Part shown: positions 51,080 through 60,304 of the stretch, piece after piece | How the letters are laid out: the number at the start of each line of letters is the position of its first letter | Position numbering within the stretch: position 1 is the first letter of the stretch | DNA from: Porphyromonas circumdentaria | GTDB taxonomy: Bacteria > Bacteroidota > Bacteroidia > Bacteroidales > Porphyromonadaceae | Assembly (NCBI RefSeq): GCF_900167105.1 | Contig: NZ_FUXE01000001.1 | Span: 56,070-120,069, forward strand | DNA length: 64,000 nt | Direction of reading: 5' to 3' | The notes under the pieces: generated by a model | What the model was told of the DNA's origin: nothing | Seen by the model: only the letters and a program-made list of their open reading frames with translations | Databases searched by the model: none | Position numbers and translations under genes: made by a program

Positions 51080-53125
51080 ATGAACAATAATAAAAACAAA
51101 CCCAACAGTAACGGGAATTTTAAGAAAGGATTTCTTCGTAACCCTCTCTGGATTTATCTCCTGGTGGGTATATTTTTAGCGAGTACGTTGTTATTCCGCA
51201 CGACAGGGGTGGATAAGGAAATCAGTTGGAATGAATTCCAAAACGTGGCTAAAAAGGAGGCTTTCGATAAAATTGTGGTAGACCGATCCTCCAATACGGC
51301 TACAGCGGAGCTGAGAAGCGATAAGTTATCTTTGGTTTTCACGAAACAAGAGATTAAGAAGTTCCAGAGCAATGATCTCTTAGGCTTCTCTTCGGAGCAT
51401 GCTGTGTATCGTATTAAAACGCAAATACCATCTGTTGACAAGTTTTCTGACTTCTACGATAACAATCAAATCTTGGCAGAGATAAAGTATGAGACAAAGA
51501 AATTCAACTTTATGTCCATACTTGTCAACTGGTTACCGATATTATTGCTCATAGGATTTTGGGTTTTTATTTTCCGTCGCATGAATTCCCCCGAGGGAAA
51601 AGGTGGAGCTGGAGGAGGTATCTTTAGTGTCGGTAAGTCCAAAGCAAAACTGTACGACAAAACTAACATAAATGTAACCTTCAAAGATGTGGCAGGGCTA
51701 CAGGAAGCCAAGCAGGAGATTGAGGAGATCGTTCATTTCCTCAAAGATCCCAGCAAATACACCGCTTTGGGAGGGAAAATTCCTAAGGGAGCATTGCTTG
51801 TAGGGCCTCCAGGAACAGGGAAAACTCTTCTTGCAAAAGCGGTAGCAGGAGAAGCTCATGTGCCCTTTTTCTCCATGTCGGGATCTGATTTCGTAGAGAT
51901 GTTTGTCGGGGTTGGTGCTTCTCGAGTACGCGATCTCTTCGCTCAGGCCAAAGAGAAGGCCCCTTGTATCGTTTTTATCGATGAGATTGATGCTGTCGGT
52001 AGAGCAAGAGGCAAGAATAATAACATCGGCGGTAACGATGAAAGGGAAAATACACTTAATCAACTTCTTACCGAGATGGATGGTTTTAGTTCCAACAGTG
52101 GGGTAATTGTATTAGCAGCGACCAACCGTGTAGATGTGTTGGATAGTGCTCTTTTGCGTGCGGGACGTTTTGATCGTCAGATAGCAGTGGAGCTCCCTGA
52201 TCTTAACGATCGCAAAGAGATATTTGCCGTACATATGAAAAATCTTAAGTTGGCACCCTCTTGTGATATTGAATCCTTGGCAAGACAAACACCTGGTTTC
52301 TCGGGAGCAGACATCGCCAATGTGTGTAATGAGGCTGCACTTATAGCCGCACGAAATAATAAAGAGGAAATCGAAAAAGACGATTTCATGAATGCCGTAG
52401 ACCGTATTATCGGAGGGTTAGAAAAGAAAAATAAGATTGTAACCGAGGAAGAGCGCAAGAGCATTGCTATACACGAAGCGGGGCATGCTACTGTTAGCTG
52501 GCGTTTGCAGTATGGCAATCCTCTCGTAAAAGTAACCATCGTCCCTCGAGGTAAGGCCTTAGGAGCAGCTTGGTACATGCCCGAAGAGCGACAAATAACG
52601 CATACACAGGTACTTTTAGACCAAATGTGTGGGCTGTTGGGCGGGCGAGCAGCTGAAGATCTCTTTTTAAACAGAATTTCTACAGGGGCTGCGAATGACT
52701 TGGAGCGTGTTACCAAACTGGCGTATGCTATGGTAGTTTACTATGGGATGAGCGACAAACTTCCCAATGTGAACTTTATGGACAACTCTGGAGAATATAC
52801 CTTCCAAAAACCCTATAGTGATGAAACTGCTCAAATTATAGACAAAGAGGTCTCTCGACTTATTGCCGAGCAGTACAATAGAGCTAAGGAAATTCTTACT
52901 CAAGATGCAGAGGGGCACCACCGTCTCTATGAGATGTTATTGGAAAGAGAGGTAATATTTACCGAAGATGTAGAAGCTATCTTTGGAAAACGCCCCTGGG
53001 CATCCCGCTCTGATGAATTGGAATTGGAGCAAAAAAGTCAAGAAGAGGAAAAAAAGACCGAGACTTCTCCAGAGGAAGATAACCTTGTAGATGGTCAACC
53101 ATTACCTCCTCCTTTCAAAGGGTAG
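51080..53125 (+). CDS. ftsH: ATP-dependent zinc metalloprotease FtsH
   Basis: 681 residues. Two membrane segments lie at about 22-40 (LWIYLLVGIFLASTLLF) and 147-165 (SILVNWLPILLLIGFWVFIF), flanking a periplasmic domain. The AAA+ domain has Walker A VGPPGTGKT (241-249), Walker B IVFIDEIDAVG (Asp301), the pore loop FVEMFVGVGASRVRDLF, and the second region of homology TNRVDVLDSALLRAGRFDRQ. The zinc site is HEAGH (465-469). FtsH extracts and degrades membrane and short-lived cytosolic proteins. The C-terminal tail is Glu/Lys-rich and ends VDGQPLPPPF. cdsA follows after 43 bases, so the two are probably co-transcribed. Confidence 0.96.
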   Translation: MNNNKNKPNSNGNFKKGFLRNPLWIYLLVGIFLASTLLFRTTGVDKEISWNEFQNVAKKEAFDKIVVDRSSNTATAELRSDKLSLVFTKQEIKKFQSNDLLGFSSEHAVYRIKTQIPSVDKFSDFYDNNQILAEIKYETKKFNFMSILVNWLPILLLIGFWVFIFRRMNSPEGKGGAGGGIFSVGKSKAKLYDKTNINVTFKDVAGLQEAKQEIEEIVHFLKDPSKYTALGGKIPKGALLVGPPGTGKTLLAKAVAGEAHVPFFSMSGSDFVEMFVGVGASRVRDLFAQAKEKAPCIVFIDEIDAVGRARGKNNNIGGNDERENTLNQLLTEMDGFSSNSGVIVLAATNRVDVLDSALLRAGRFDRQIAVELPDLNDRKEIFAVHMKNLKLAPSCDIESLARQTPGFSGADIANVCNEAALIAARNNKEEIEKDDFMNAVDRIIGGLEKKNKIVTEEERKSIAIHEAGHATVSWRLQYGNPLVKVTIVPRGKALGAAWYMPEERQITHTQVLLDQMCGLLGGRAAEDLFLNRISTGAANDLERVTKLAYAMVVYYGMSDKLPNVNFMDNSGEYTFQKPYSDETAQIIDKEVSRLIAEQYNRAKEILTQDAEGHHRLYEMLLEREVIFTEDVEAIFGKRPWASRSDELELEQKSQEEEKKTETSPEEDNLVDGQPLPPPFKG

Positions 53126-53168
53126 TTAGTAAAGAAATAAGAATTGTAAATAGAGTATTCTATAGAAT

Positions 53169-54008
53169 ATGGCTTTAGATATAACTTCCTTGAAAGTGAG
53201 GGCTTTGAGTGGTATTGTTTATGTGGCTTTATTAGTAACGGCTCTACTACTCTCTACTGATATCCTTTTTCTTCTGCTTTTTATCTTTATGGGCGCATCT
53301 ATGATTATCGAGTTTAATAGACTCACTCAAATCAACAGATTGCATCCTTTCAGAACAGTATTTGATATAGTAGCTACCAGTTGGGGGCTTTATGCGACCT
53401 CTCTGTACTTTTCGGGCACAGAGGGAATACAAGTATTCATTCCCTATTTCCTCTATATTGTTTATGCTTTTTCGAGAACCATATTTGCAGATTTAGCACA
53501 AGGAATAAAAACAGTAGGCAATGTACTAACAGCCCAAGCCTACGTAGCATTACCGCTTTTTATAACTACGGCTGTCAGCTATCAGATGGATGGAAGCTTT
53601 GATGGAACCTTCGCTCTCTTGGTTTTTGTGCTTATTTGGATTAATGATACTGGGGCTTACTTGGTAGGCAGTACTATGGGAAAACATAAACTCTATCCGC
53701 AGGTTTCTCCTAAAAAGAGTGTAGAGGGTCTCTTGGGTGGGCTCGTTTTGACGATAGTTGTCTCTCTCTTTATTCCCTCGTTACTTCCATCTTTGGGTAA
53801 GTTCGATATGTTTACAGCTTCTATTTTTGCCTTTGTTGTGGCAGCCATGGGTACGATGGGAGACTTTTTTGAGTCTGCTCTAAAGCGTAAAGCGGGAGTA
53901 AAAGACTCTGGGAAGATAATACCTGGACATGGGGGAATGTTAGATCGATTGGATAGTTACCTATTTGCCCTTCCTATGGCGGCAATGCTCTATTTTCTTT
54001 TATTCTAA
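53169..54008 (+). CDS. cdsA: Phosphatidate cytidylyltransferase
   Basis: 279 residues with about eight hydrophobic helices. The C-terminal signature is DTGAYLVGSTMGKHKLYPQV (Asp and Lys for CTP/metal), then SPKKSVEGLLGGLV and FESALKRKAGVKDSGKIIPG followed by HGGMLDRLDS, the CdsA family motif. It forms CDP-diacylglycerol from phosphatidate and CTP, the branch point of phospholipid synthesis, in the inner membrane. A terminator (54057) follows the stop by 49 bases. Coupling with ftsH is seen in other Bacteroidetes. Confidence 0.95.
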   Translation: MALDITSLKVRALSGIVYVALLVTALLLSTDILFLLLFIFMGASMIIEFNRLTQINRLHPFRTVFDIVATSWGLYATSLYFSGTEGIQVFIPYFLYIVYAFSRTIFADLAQGIKTVGNVLTAQAYVALPLFITTAVSYQMDGSFDGTFALLVFVLIWINDTGAYLVGSTMGKHKLYPQVSPKKSVEGLLGGLVLTIVVSLFIPSLLPSLGKFDMFTASIFAFVVAAMGTMGDFFESALKRKAGVKDSGKIIPGHGGMLDRLDSYLFALPMAAMLYFLLF

Positions 54009-54056
54009 AAGGGCTTGTCGCTCTCTTTCTCTTTTCGATTTTTTAATACAAATAAC

Positions 54057-54093
54057 AAAAAGCTCCCTTTCATTGTGGAATGGGGGCTTTTTT
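54057..54093 (+). terminator. Terminator after cdsA
   Basis: AAAAAGCTCCC (54057-54067) pairs with GGGGGCTTTTTT (54082-54093), allowing a G-U pair. The stem ends in the U-run. Confidence 0.8.
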
Positions 54094-54097
54094 ATTG

Positions 54098-54105
54098 TAC
54101 ATTTG
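54098..54105 (+). promoter_or_regulatory. -7 box of the GT2-pyrC operon
   Basis: TACATTTG (TAnnTTTG) lies directly after the cdsA terminator and 37 bases before the ATG at 54142. Confidence 0.55.
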
Positions 54106-54141
54106 TAAGACAGAAGGTAGTAGAAAACGGGGATAAATCCT

Positions 54142-54894
54142 ATGAAAAAGAAGATAATTATAATTCCCACCTATAACGAGCGCGAGAACGTAGCAGCCAT
54201 AATTCAAGAGGTTTTTACCTTGGAGGAGCCATTTGATATTGTCATTATAGATGATAACTCACCCGATGGAACGGCTGGTATTGTTAAAGAGCTCATGGCA
54301 AAGTATCCCCAACGACTATTCCTAATTGAGCGAAGTGGCAAGTTAGGATTGGGGACCGCCTATATTGCGGGCTTCCGTTGGTGTATAGAACAGGGATACG
54401 ACTATATATTCGAGATGGATTGTGACTTTAGCCACCCCATAGAAGCACTACCCCGTTTGTACAAAGAGATTCATGAAAACGGTTACGATGTCGTTATTGG
54501 CTCTCGTTATGTACGTGGTGGAAAGGTTAAAGACTGGCCTATGGGACGTATTCTCATGAGTTATTTTGCCTCGGTTTACGTACGTCTCATCACTTGGCTT
54601 TCGGTCTCAGATACAACAGCAGGCTTTGTGGCTTACAAACGAGAAGTGCTCGAGGCCATCGACTTAGGGGCTATTCACTTCAAGGGATATGCCTTTCAAA
54701 TCGAAATGAAGTACGTTGCTGCTTGTCTTGGCTATAAGTTAAAAGAGGTGCCTATTACCTTTACCAATAGAAAATTGGGAAGTTCTAAAATGAATAGTTC
54801 CATCTTCGGAGAAGCTTTTTTCGGGGTACTTAAACTGCGATACTGGCATATATTCAAAGGTTACCCCAAAAGATATCAACAAAAACCACTATGA
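54142..54894 (+). CDS. Polyprenyl-phosphate mannosyltransferase-like glycosyltransferase (GT2)
   Basis: 250 residues. The GT-A fold begins with IIIPTYNERENVAAIIQEVF. Donor binding is at IVIIDDNSPDGTAGIV. The metal motif is FEMDCDFSHPIEALPRL (DxD), and SRYVRGGKVKDWPMGRILMS and GYAFQIEMKYVAACLGYKL follow, as in dolichol-phosphate mannose synthases. It lacks a C-terminal membrane domain, so it is the short bacterial type acting at the membrane surface. The product, a polyprenyl-phosphate hexose, would feed periplasmic glycosylation, such as O-glycosylation of Bacteroidetes surface proteins. It overlaps pyrC by 4 bases (ATGA). Confidence 0.9.
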   Translation: MKKKIIIIPTYNERENVAAIIQEVFTLEEPFDIVIIDDNSPDGTAGIVKELMAKYPQRLFLIERSGKLGLGTAYIAGFRWCIEQGYDYIFEMDCDFSHPIEALPRLYKEIHENGYDVVIGSRYVRGGKVKDWPMGRILMSYFASVYVRLITWLSVSDTTAGFVAYKREVLEAIDLGAIHFKGYAFQIEMKYVAACLGYKLKEVPITFTNRKLGSSKMNSSIFGEAFFGVLKLRYWHIFKGYPKRYQQKPL

Positions 54895-56246
54895 AATATT
54901 TACTACTCAATGCCGATATTGTCAATGAGGGTGAAACCTTTTTGGGCTCTCTTTTGATACGAGATGAATATATACAGCAAGTTTTCCGCGGAAGGATAGA
55001 GCCTGATCGCTTGCCCGAAGAAGCTAAGGGGGCAGATATCATACCTTGTGAGGGGTTATGGTTACTCCCTGGATGCATAGACGATCAGGTGCATTTTCGT
55101 GACCCTGGTCTAACGCACAAAGCCGACATAGAGAGTGAGAGCCGTGCTGCCGTAGCAGGGGGGGTAACTTCCTTTATGGATATGCCCAACACCATACCTA
55201 CAACCACCGATTACAACCGTCTGATGCAGAAGCATGAACGTGCCGATGCCGTTTCTTGGGCTAACTACTCATTCTTTATAGGAGGAACCAATGATAATGC
55301 CCAAGATATTTTTAAGATAGACGCAACACTTATCCCTGGCATTAAACTCTTTTTAGGAGCTTCTACGGGTAATATGCTTGTGGACAATCAGGAGACGCTT
55401 CGTGTCTTCTTTTCCGAAAGTCCACATCTTATAGCGATACACTCCGAATCGGAAGAGGTTATTCGACAAAACAAAGCGCACTATACCGCGCTCTTTGGGG
55501 AAGACCCTCCAGTTGCCCTACATCCAAAAATTAGAAGTGAAGAGGCTTGTTACCGCTGTACTTCAGAGGCTATTGATCGTGCCGAAAAGTATAATACACG
55601 ATTGCATGTGCTGCATCTTTCGACAGCTCGAGAGACAGCTCTTTTTAGAAATGATATTCCTCTGCAAGAAAAACGTATTACTGCCGAGGTGTGTGTACAT
55701 CACTTGTGGTTTACCGATCAAGATTACGAAACTTTAGGTACAGCTATTAAGTGGAATCCTGCTGTTAAAACCAGAGAAGATAGAGATGCTCTTCGTCAAG
55801 CGTTGATTGATAACTGTTTGGATATTGTAGCTACCGATCATGCTCCTCACCTAAAGACAGAGAAAGAGGGTGGAGCTCTCAAGGCCGCTTCGGGTGGCCC
55901 TCTTGTACAACACTCTCTTCTCATGATGTTGGAGCTTGCCCACGATGGGGTTTGGAGTAAAGAATTTGTCGTAGAGAAAATGGCACATGCTCCAGCCGAC
56001 CTCTTCAAAGTGAACAAAAGAGGTTATTTACGCCCTGGATACTACGCCGATGTAGTCTTGGTAGACCCACAAAAAAAGACCCAAGTTAATCAGTCCAATA
56101 TCCTAAGCCGCTGTGAGTGGTCCCCTTTATTGGGATTTTCATTTCATCATACGGTACACTCTACTTTTGTTAACGGACAGCTCGTTTACTCAGGAGGGAA
56201 CTTCTTAGAGAGAGGCAAGGTATATCCTTTGCTATTTGACCGATAA
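54891..56246 (+). CDS. pyrC: Dihydroorotase (multifunctional-complex type)
   Basis: 451 residues. It cyclises N-carbamoyl-aspartate to dihydroorotate in pyrimidine synthesis. The N-terminal barrel has IDDQVHFRDPGLTHKADIES, where the usual first histidine of HxH is Gln. The remaining motifs are present: GGVTSFMDMPNTIPTTT, GIKLFLGASTGNML, LHVLHLSTARE, ITAEVCVHHLWF and IVATDHAPHL (catalytic Asp). The Gln variant is, to my knowledge, characteristic of Bacteroidales enzymes and likely uses fewer metals. Expression is coupled with the upstream glycosyltransferase by the 4-base overlap. Confidence 0.92.
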   Translation: MKYLLLNADIVNEGETFLGSLLIRDEYIQQVFRGRIEPDRLPEEAKGADIIPCEGLWLLPGCIDDQVHFRDPGLTHKADIESESRAAVAGGVTSFMDMPNTIPTTTDYNRLMQKHERADAVSWANYSFFIGGTNDNAQDIFKIDATLIPGIKLFLGASTGNMLVDNQETLRVFFSESPHLIAIHSESEEVIRQNKAHYTALFGEDPPVALHPKIRSEEACYRCTSEAIDRAEKYNTRLHVLHLSTARETALFRNDIPLQEKRITAEVCVHHLWFTDQDYETLGTAIKWNPAVKTREDRDALRQALIDNCLDIVATDHAPHLKTEKEGGALKAASGGPLVQHSLLMMLELAHDGVWSKEFVVEKMAHAPADLFKVNKRGYLRPGYYADVVLVDPQKKTQVNQSNILSRCEWSPLLGFSFHHTVHSTFVNGQLVYSGGNFLERGKVYPLLFDR

Positions 56247-56258
56247 TGGCTACTTTTG
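56228..56258 (+). promoter_or_regulatory. Promoter of ilvE
   Basis: A -33 TTTG (56228-56231) and a -7 TACTTTTG (56251-56258) are separated by 19 bases, the Bacteroidetes consensus. The -7 box lies 34 bases before the ATG at 56292. Confidence 0.65.
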
Positions 56259-56291
56259 CCACAAATTCTTGGAATAAACTAAATATAAGTT

Positions 56292-57311
56292 ATGGAACAA
56301 ATTGAATGGTCTTCATTAGGCTTCGGTTATGTTAAAACCGACTACAACGTACGTTGCTATTATCGAGATGGAAAATGGGGTGAATTAGAGGTTTCTTCAG
56401 AAGAGACGATTAACATTCACATGGCAGCGACTTGTCTCCACTACGGACAAGAAGCGTTCGAAGGGCTAAAAGCATTCAAGGGAAAAGATGGCAAAGTGCG
56501 CATCTTCCGTATGGATGAAAACGCTAAGCGTATGATTCGTTCTGCCGAGGGAGTGGTAATGGCTCCAGTACCTCAAGAGTTATTTGAGGCTGCTTGTATC
56601 AAGGCGGTTAAGATGAACGAGCGTTTTGTCCCTCCTTATGAGAGCGGAGCTTCTCTCTATATCCGTCCTCTTCTTATCGGATTGGGAGCTCAGGTTGGGG
56701 TTAAGCCTGCGCCCGAGTATCTCTTCATCGTATTCGTAACACCTGTAGGTCCTTACTTCAAAGAAGGCTTCAAACCTACTCCAATGGCTATTATGCGTAG
56801 CTATGACCGTGCTGCTCCATTGGGAACTGGTACTATTAAGGTTGGGGGGAACTATGCTGCAGGTATGATGCCTACAGTATTGGCTCACCAGAAAGGCTAC
56901 TCTGCTTGTCTCTTCCTCGATGCTAAGGAAAAGAAATACATAGATGAGTGTGGTCCTGCTAACTTCTTTGGTATCAAGAATAATACTTATATCACGCCTG
57001 AGTCAAGCTCTATTCTTCCATCAATTACCAACATGAGTTTGATGCAGTTGGCAAAAGATTTGGGTATGAAAGTTGAGCGTCGTCCTGTTGCTGAAGAGGA
57101 ACTTCTTGAGTTTGAAGAGGCTGGTGCTTGCGGTACAGCTGCGGTTATCAGTCCAATACTTCGTATCGACGATTTGGATGAGCACAAGACTTACGAAATT
57201 TCTAAGGATGGTAAACCAGGTAAGCGTTGCGAAGAACTTTACAACACGCTCCGTGCTATCCAGTATGGAGATGCTCCAGACGTTCATGGTTGGGTGAAGA
57301 TTATTGACTAA
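56292..57311 (+). CDS. ilvE: Branched-chain amino-acid aminotransferase
   Basis: 339 residues, of the larger type II form with fold IV PLP binding. LHYGQEAFEGLKAFKG is the N-terminal signature. IRPLLIGLGAQVGVKPAPEY follows. Lys in GTIKVGGNYAAGM is the Schiff-base lysine. ECGPANFFGIKNN (the Glu and Asn lining PLP) and ACGTAAVISPI close the site. It interconverts Leu, Ile and Val with their keto acids; in anaerobes it also serves branched fatty acid synthesis. It has its own promoter (56228) and terminator (57345). Confidence 0.95.
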   Translation: MEQIEWSSLGFGYVKTDYNVRCYYRDGKWGELEVSSEETINIHMAATCLHYGQEAFEGLKAFKGKDGKVRIFRMDENAKRMIRSAEGVVMAPVPQELFEAACIKAVKMNERFVPPYESGASLYIRPLLIGLGAQVGVKPAPEYLFIVFVTPVGPYFKEGFKPTPMAIMRSYDRAAPLGTGTIKVGGNYAAGMMPTVLAHQKGYSACLFLDAKEKKYIDECGPANFFGIKNNTYITPESSSILPSITNMSLMQLAKDLGMKVERRPVAEEELLEFEEAGACGTAAVISPILRIDDLDEHKTYEISKDGKPGKRCEELYNTLRAIQYGDAPDVHGWVKIID

Positions 57312-57344
57312 CATCTCGTATTCCTTAGGTTGAATACAGATCTC

Positions 57345-57397
57345 AAAACCTCCTCACCGATCTCGTGACAGCACGTGTGTATTGGTGAGGAGGTTTT
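57345..57397 (+). terminator. Terminator of ilvE
   Basis: AAAACCTCCTCACC (57345-57358) pairs perfectly with GGTGAGGAGGTTTT (57384-57397), 33 bases after the stop. Confidence 0.85.
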
Positions 57398-57415
57398 CAT
57401 ATACATACTATTAAA

Positions 57416-57525
57416 AGTTTACACGTGTACTATTGAGAGTTTGTACATATCTTATTGGAAGTTTACACAAATCTTATTGAGAGTTTACACATATCCTATT
57501 GAAAATTTACATGAGTCCCATTGAG
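57416..57525. repeat. Five tandem 22-bp repeats in the ilvE-mnmE spacer
   Basis: Units of exactly 22 bases based on AGTTTACACATATCTTATTG-AG start at 57416, 57438, 57460, 57482 and 57504, with a partial unit on each side. Conserved bases are AGTTT, CA and TATTG. There are no spacers. They relate to the repeats at 38998-39063. Tandem-repeat MITE-like elements are known in P. gingivalis; identity with those is not checked. Confidence 0.75.
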
Positions 57526-57646
57526 GGCTTATATCTATTCTTTCGATGGATAGGTTAAAAAGACACTTTCTCTTACTCTTTTGCACTCAATTATAAAGGT
57601 TTGTGTACCGCTTTAGCCCAAATAGCATTTTCGACTTGTCATAATC
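57526..57646. promoter_or_regulatory. Spacer holding the mnmE promoter
   Basis: Diverged repeat sequence followed by a region in which a TTTG (57600-57603) may be part of the promoter. No clear TAnnTTTG was found, so the assignment is weak. Confidence 0.2.
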
Positions 57647-59068
57647 ATGTCAGTAGATAACTTTACCACCACCACGATTTGTGCCGTAGCTACTGCCCCT
57701 GGCGTTGGAGGAATAGGCATTGTTCGCATTTCGGGACCCGAGGCTTTTTCGATTGCCCTCCGTCTTTTCCATTATAGAGGTCAGTCTCTTTCCCCAGAGA
57801 ATATCAAACCTCGATACGCTTACTATGGGGAAATTATCGCAGATGAAGAACTCATCGACGAGGTAGTGCTAACCTCTTTTCGCGCCCCACACTCCTTTAC
57901 GGGGGAAGATACGGTAGAAATTTCTTGCCACGGCTCTGTCTATATCAGACGGCGACTACTCGAAAGCCTTTTGAAAGAGGGCTGTGAGATGGCTACCGCA
58001 GGCGAATTTACCCGTCGAGCCTATCTCAATGGAAGAATGGATTTAAGTCGTGCCGAGGCCGTGGCAGATATTATTGCCTCTGAGAGTAAAGCACAGCATC
58101 AAATGGCTATGAAGCAACTCAAAGGGGGGTATAGCGAAGAACTGAATGCCCTTCGAGAGGAATTGCTGCGATTGACGGGGTTGATGGAGCTCGAATTGGA
58201 TTTCCCCGAAGAAGATGTCGAGTTCGCTGACCGCACCGAACTGCTGGTTCTTTGCGATAAGATAGAGTGTAAACTCCGTAGACTTATCGATAGTTATCGT
58301 CTGGGAAATGCCGTTAAGCGAGGCATCCCCGTTGCTATTGTGGGAACTACCAATGTCGGTAAAAGTACCCTACTCAATAACTTATTGGGCGAAGAGCGCG
58401 CTATCGTGAGCGATATTCATGGCACCACGCGAGATACCATCGAAGATACTATCCATATAGGTGGATATTTGTTCCGCTTTGTTGATACGGCTGGTTTGCG
58501 ACAAACCGAAGATGCCATTGAGAGTTTAGGGATTGAGAGGAGTCGTGCCAAGATACAAGAGGCAGATATTATCCTTTCGGTACTCGATGCAACACGTTTG
58601 GATGAAGCTCATCAGTTGGAGCACCTCAAAGAAATTTGGGACGATAGAGCGCACCGCACTATGCTTATTCTCATCAATAAGAGTGAAGATTTGGACGAAG
58701 TGGCTCAACAAAGCATGGCTCGAAGAATACACGAAGCTATTGCCGAGGAGGTGCTTTGCCTATTTATTTCGGCTCGTTCGGGCTTGGGGATAGAAAGCGT
58801 GCAACAGGAGTTGGTAACTATTATGGACGAAGCTAAGGCGGGAGAGGCTGATCTAATAGTGAGCAATGCCCGTCATCATCAACTGCTCCAAGAGGCGTAT
58901 GATGCACTTGGACGGATGCGTTCGGGCTTTGATGCGGGACTTTCTGCCGACCTGCTAACGCTTGATTTGCGACACGCCATTCATTCAATTGGAGCTATCA
59001 CGGGACGGGAAATATCGAGCGATGACACCCTCCACTACATCTTCGCCCACTTCTGCATTGGCAAGTAA
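57647..59068 (+). CDS. mnmE: tRNA modification GTPase MnmE
   Basis: 473 residues. The N-terminal folate-binding domain has TICAVATAPGVGGIGIVRIS and FTGEDTVEISCHGS. A helical domain follows. The inserted G domain has G1 GTTNVGKSTLLN, G2 IHGTTRDTIED, G3 DTAGLR and G4 INKSE (NKxD variant with Glu). The C-terminal CIGK carries the conserved cysteine. With MnmG it makes 5-carboxymethylaminomethyl at U34 of tRNAs. It is the last chromosomal gene before a mobile element begins; a weak terminator follows at 59110. Confidence 0.95.
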   Translation: MSVDNFTTTTICAVATAPGVGGIGIVRISGPEAFSIALRLFHYRGQSLSPENIKPRYAYYGEIIADEELIDEVVLTSFRAPHSFTGEDTVEISCHGSVYIRRRLLESLLKEGCEMATAGEFTRRAYLNGRMDLSRAEAVADIIASESKAQHQMAMKQLKGGYSEELNALREELLRLTGLMELELDFPEEDVEFADRTELLVLCDKIECKLRRLIDSYRLGNAVKRGIPVAIVGTTNVGKSTLLNNLLGEERAIVSDIHGTTRDTIEDTIHIGGYLFRFVDTAGLRQTEDAIESLGIERSRAKIQEADIILSVLDATRLDEAHQLEHLKEIWDDRAHRTMLILINKSEDLDEVAQQSMARRIHEAIAEEVLCLFISARSGLGIESVQQELVTIMDEAKAGEADLIVSNARHHQLLQEAYDALGRMRSGFDAGLSADLLTLDLRHAIHSIGAITGREISSDDTLHYIFAHFCIGK

Positions 59069-59109
59069 TTTCTGATTACAACCGATAATCATATATCACC
59101 AAATATCGA

Positions 59110-59140
59110 AAAGGCGTTCATTATGAGTGCCTTTCTTTTT
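59110..59140 (+). terminator. Terminator after mnmE
   Basis: AAAGGC (59110-59115) pairs with GCCTTT (59129-59134), followed by CTTTTT. The stem is short, and a U-run is present. Confidence 0.5.
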
Positions 59141-59262
59141 GCCCTATCTGTTCGTTAGGCATCATTCGGAGCCATTCTTTCGCTCATTCTTGTACCTTAT
59201 TTGTACCGCACGCAGCTCGCCAACCCTCCAGCCCCTCGCGTATATACCGAGATGCTGGACAA

Positions 59263-60216
59263 ATGAGACACGGTGCAACACCAATAGACAGTACAAAACA
59301 AAAATATGGCGAAATGACAGCGAGCAAAATTCCAATAAAAAAAGTGTGTGAGCATTGCAAACAGGAGTTTATAGCTTTGAAGACGACTACCAAGTATTGC
59401 TCACATAGATGTAATAGCAGAGCCTACAAAGCTCAAAAAAGAGAAGAGAGGGTACGCAGAACAGAACTTTCTGAACAAGAGAAAAAGGTCAGTGATATTA
59501 TAGACAAACCTTATCTCTCCATCTCAGAAGCTGGGCGATTACTTGGTATTAGTAGGCATACAATATATAGATATATCTACTCAGGGAACTTAAAGGCTTA
59601 TAATTTGAGTTCTCAACGCTCAATCGTCAAGCGTGAAGACATTGAACGGATGTTAGCAGAGCGACCTTATGAGAAACGACAGCCCAGAGATGCAATCGTA
59701 ATTACGGAATTATATACGACAGACGAGGTGTGCGATATCCACAACATATCTCGATCTTCTCTTTTTGCAATAGCCAAGCGAGAGAATATCCCTCGAACTT
59801 ATAACAGAGGCAAGACCTATTGGAGCAAACGGCATATAGATGCCTATTTTGCTAAACAGGCTCCTGCTTCTCATATCGAAGAATGGTGTACAGCCGTGGA
59901 GATACAAGAAAGATTCGATATGACGCTTACAGCCGTTTACAACTTCGTCTCTGACCACAACATCCCCAGAAAGAAAGTTAAGGGTAAAAGCTACTATTCC
60001 ACCAAACATGTCGAAGCAGCTAAAGGAGTACTTGATAAGGCAGCTCCAAGCTACTATACCGTTCGGGAGGCTATGGAAAAGTTTGGTCTTACTCGTGACC
60101 AGCTCTATCAATATACCAAACGTTATAATGTCCCTAAACTAAAGCAAGGTCGGAAGGTCCTCATTTCTCAGCAAGAATTGGACGAGGTCCTCAAACCTCC
60201 CTGCATCACTCGATAA
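59263..60216 (+). CDS. Multi-HTH regulator with zinc-ribbon N-terminus
   Basis: 317 residues; an alternative ATG at 59314 (MTASKIPIKKVCEHC) would start just before the zinc motif. Cys29, Cys32, Cys46 and Cys50 (CEHCKQEF and YCSHRCNSR) form a zinc-ribbon-like site. Three or four successive HTH units of the excisionase/MerR type follow: SISEAGRLLGISRHTIYRYI (about 86-105), TTDEVCDIHNISRSSLFAIA (about 151-170), TAVEIQERFDMTLTAVYNFV and TVREAMEKFGLTRDQLYQYT. Each has a trailing wing (Y..K..ID). Repeated HTH units suggest binding to an array of sites such as element att arms. It is encoded just before the integrase, 88 bases apart, on the same strand. Confidence 0.78.
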   Translation: MRHGATPIDSTKQKYGEMTASKIPIKKVCEHCKQEFIALKTTTKYCSHRCNSRAYKAQKREERVRRTELSEQEKKVSDIIDKPYLSISEAGRLLGISRHTIYRYIYSGNLKAYNLSSQRSIVKREDIERMLAERPYEKRQPRDAIVITELYTTDEVCDIHNISRSSLFAIAKRENIPRTYNRGKTYWSKRHIDAYFAKQAPASHIEEWCTAVEIQERFDMTLTAVYNFVSDHNIPRKKVKGKSYYSTKHVEAAKGVLDKAAPSYYTVREAMEKFGLTRDQLYQYTKRYNVPKLKQGRKVLISQQELDEVLKPPCITR

Positions 60217-60304
60217 GTTATTTGTCAGTGGTATGGGACTCTCACTTATCACCTTATTCTTTTGCAACTGAATCAATAAATATAACCCTCTAATCAGCAA
60301 TTGT

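Noticed and set aside
57416-57525. CRISPR array
   Set aside because: The 22-base units are directly adjacent without spacers and no cas genes are visible.
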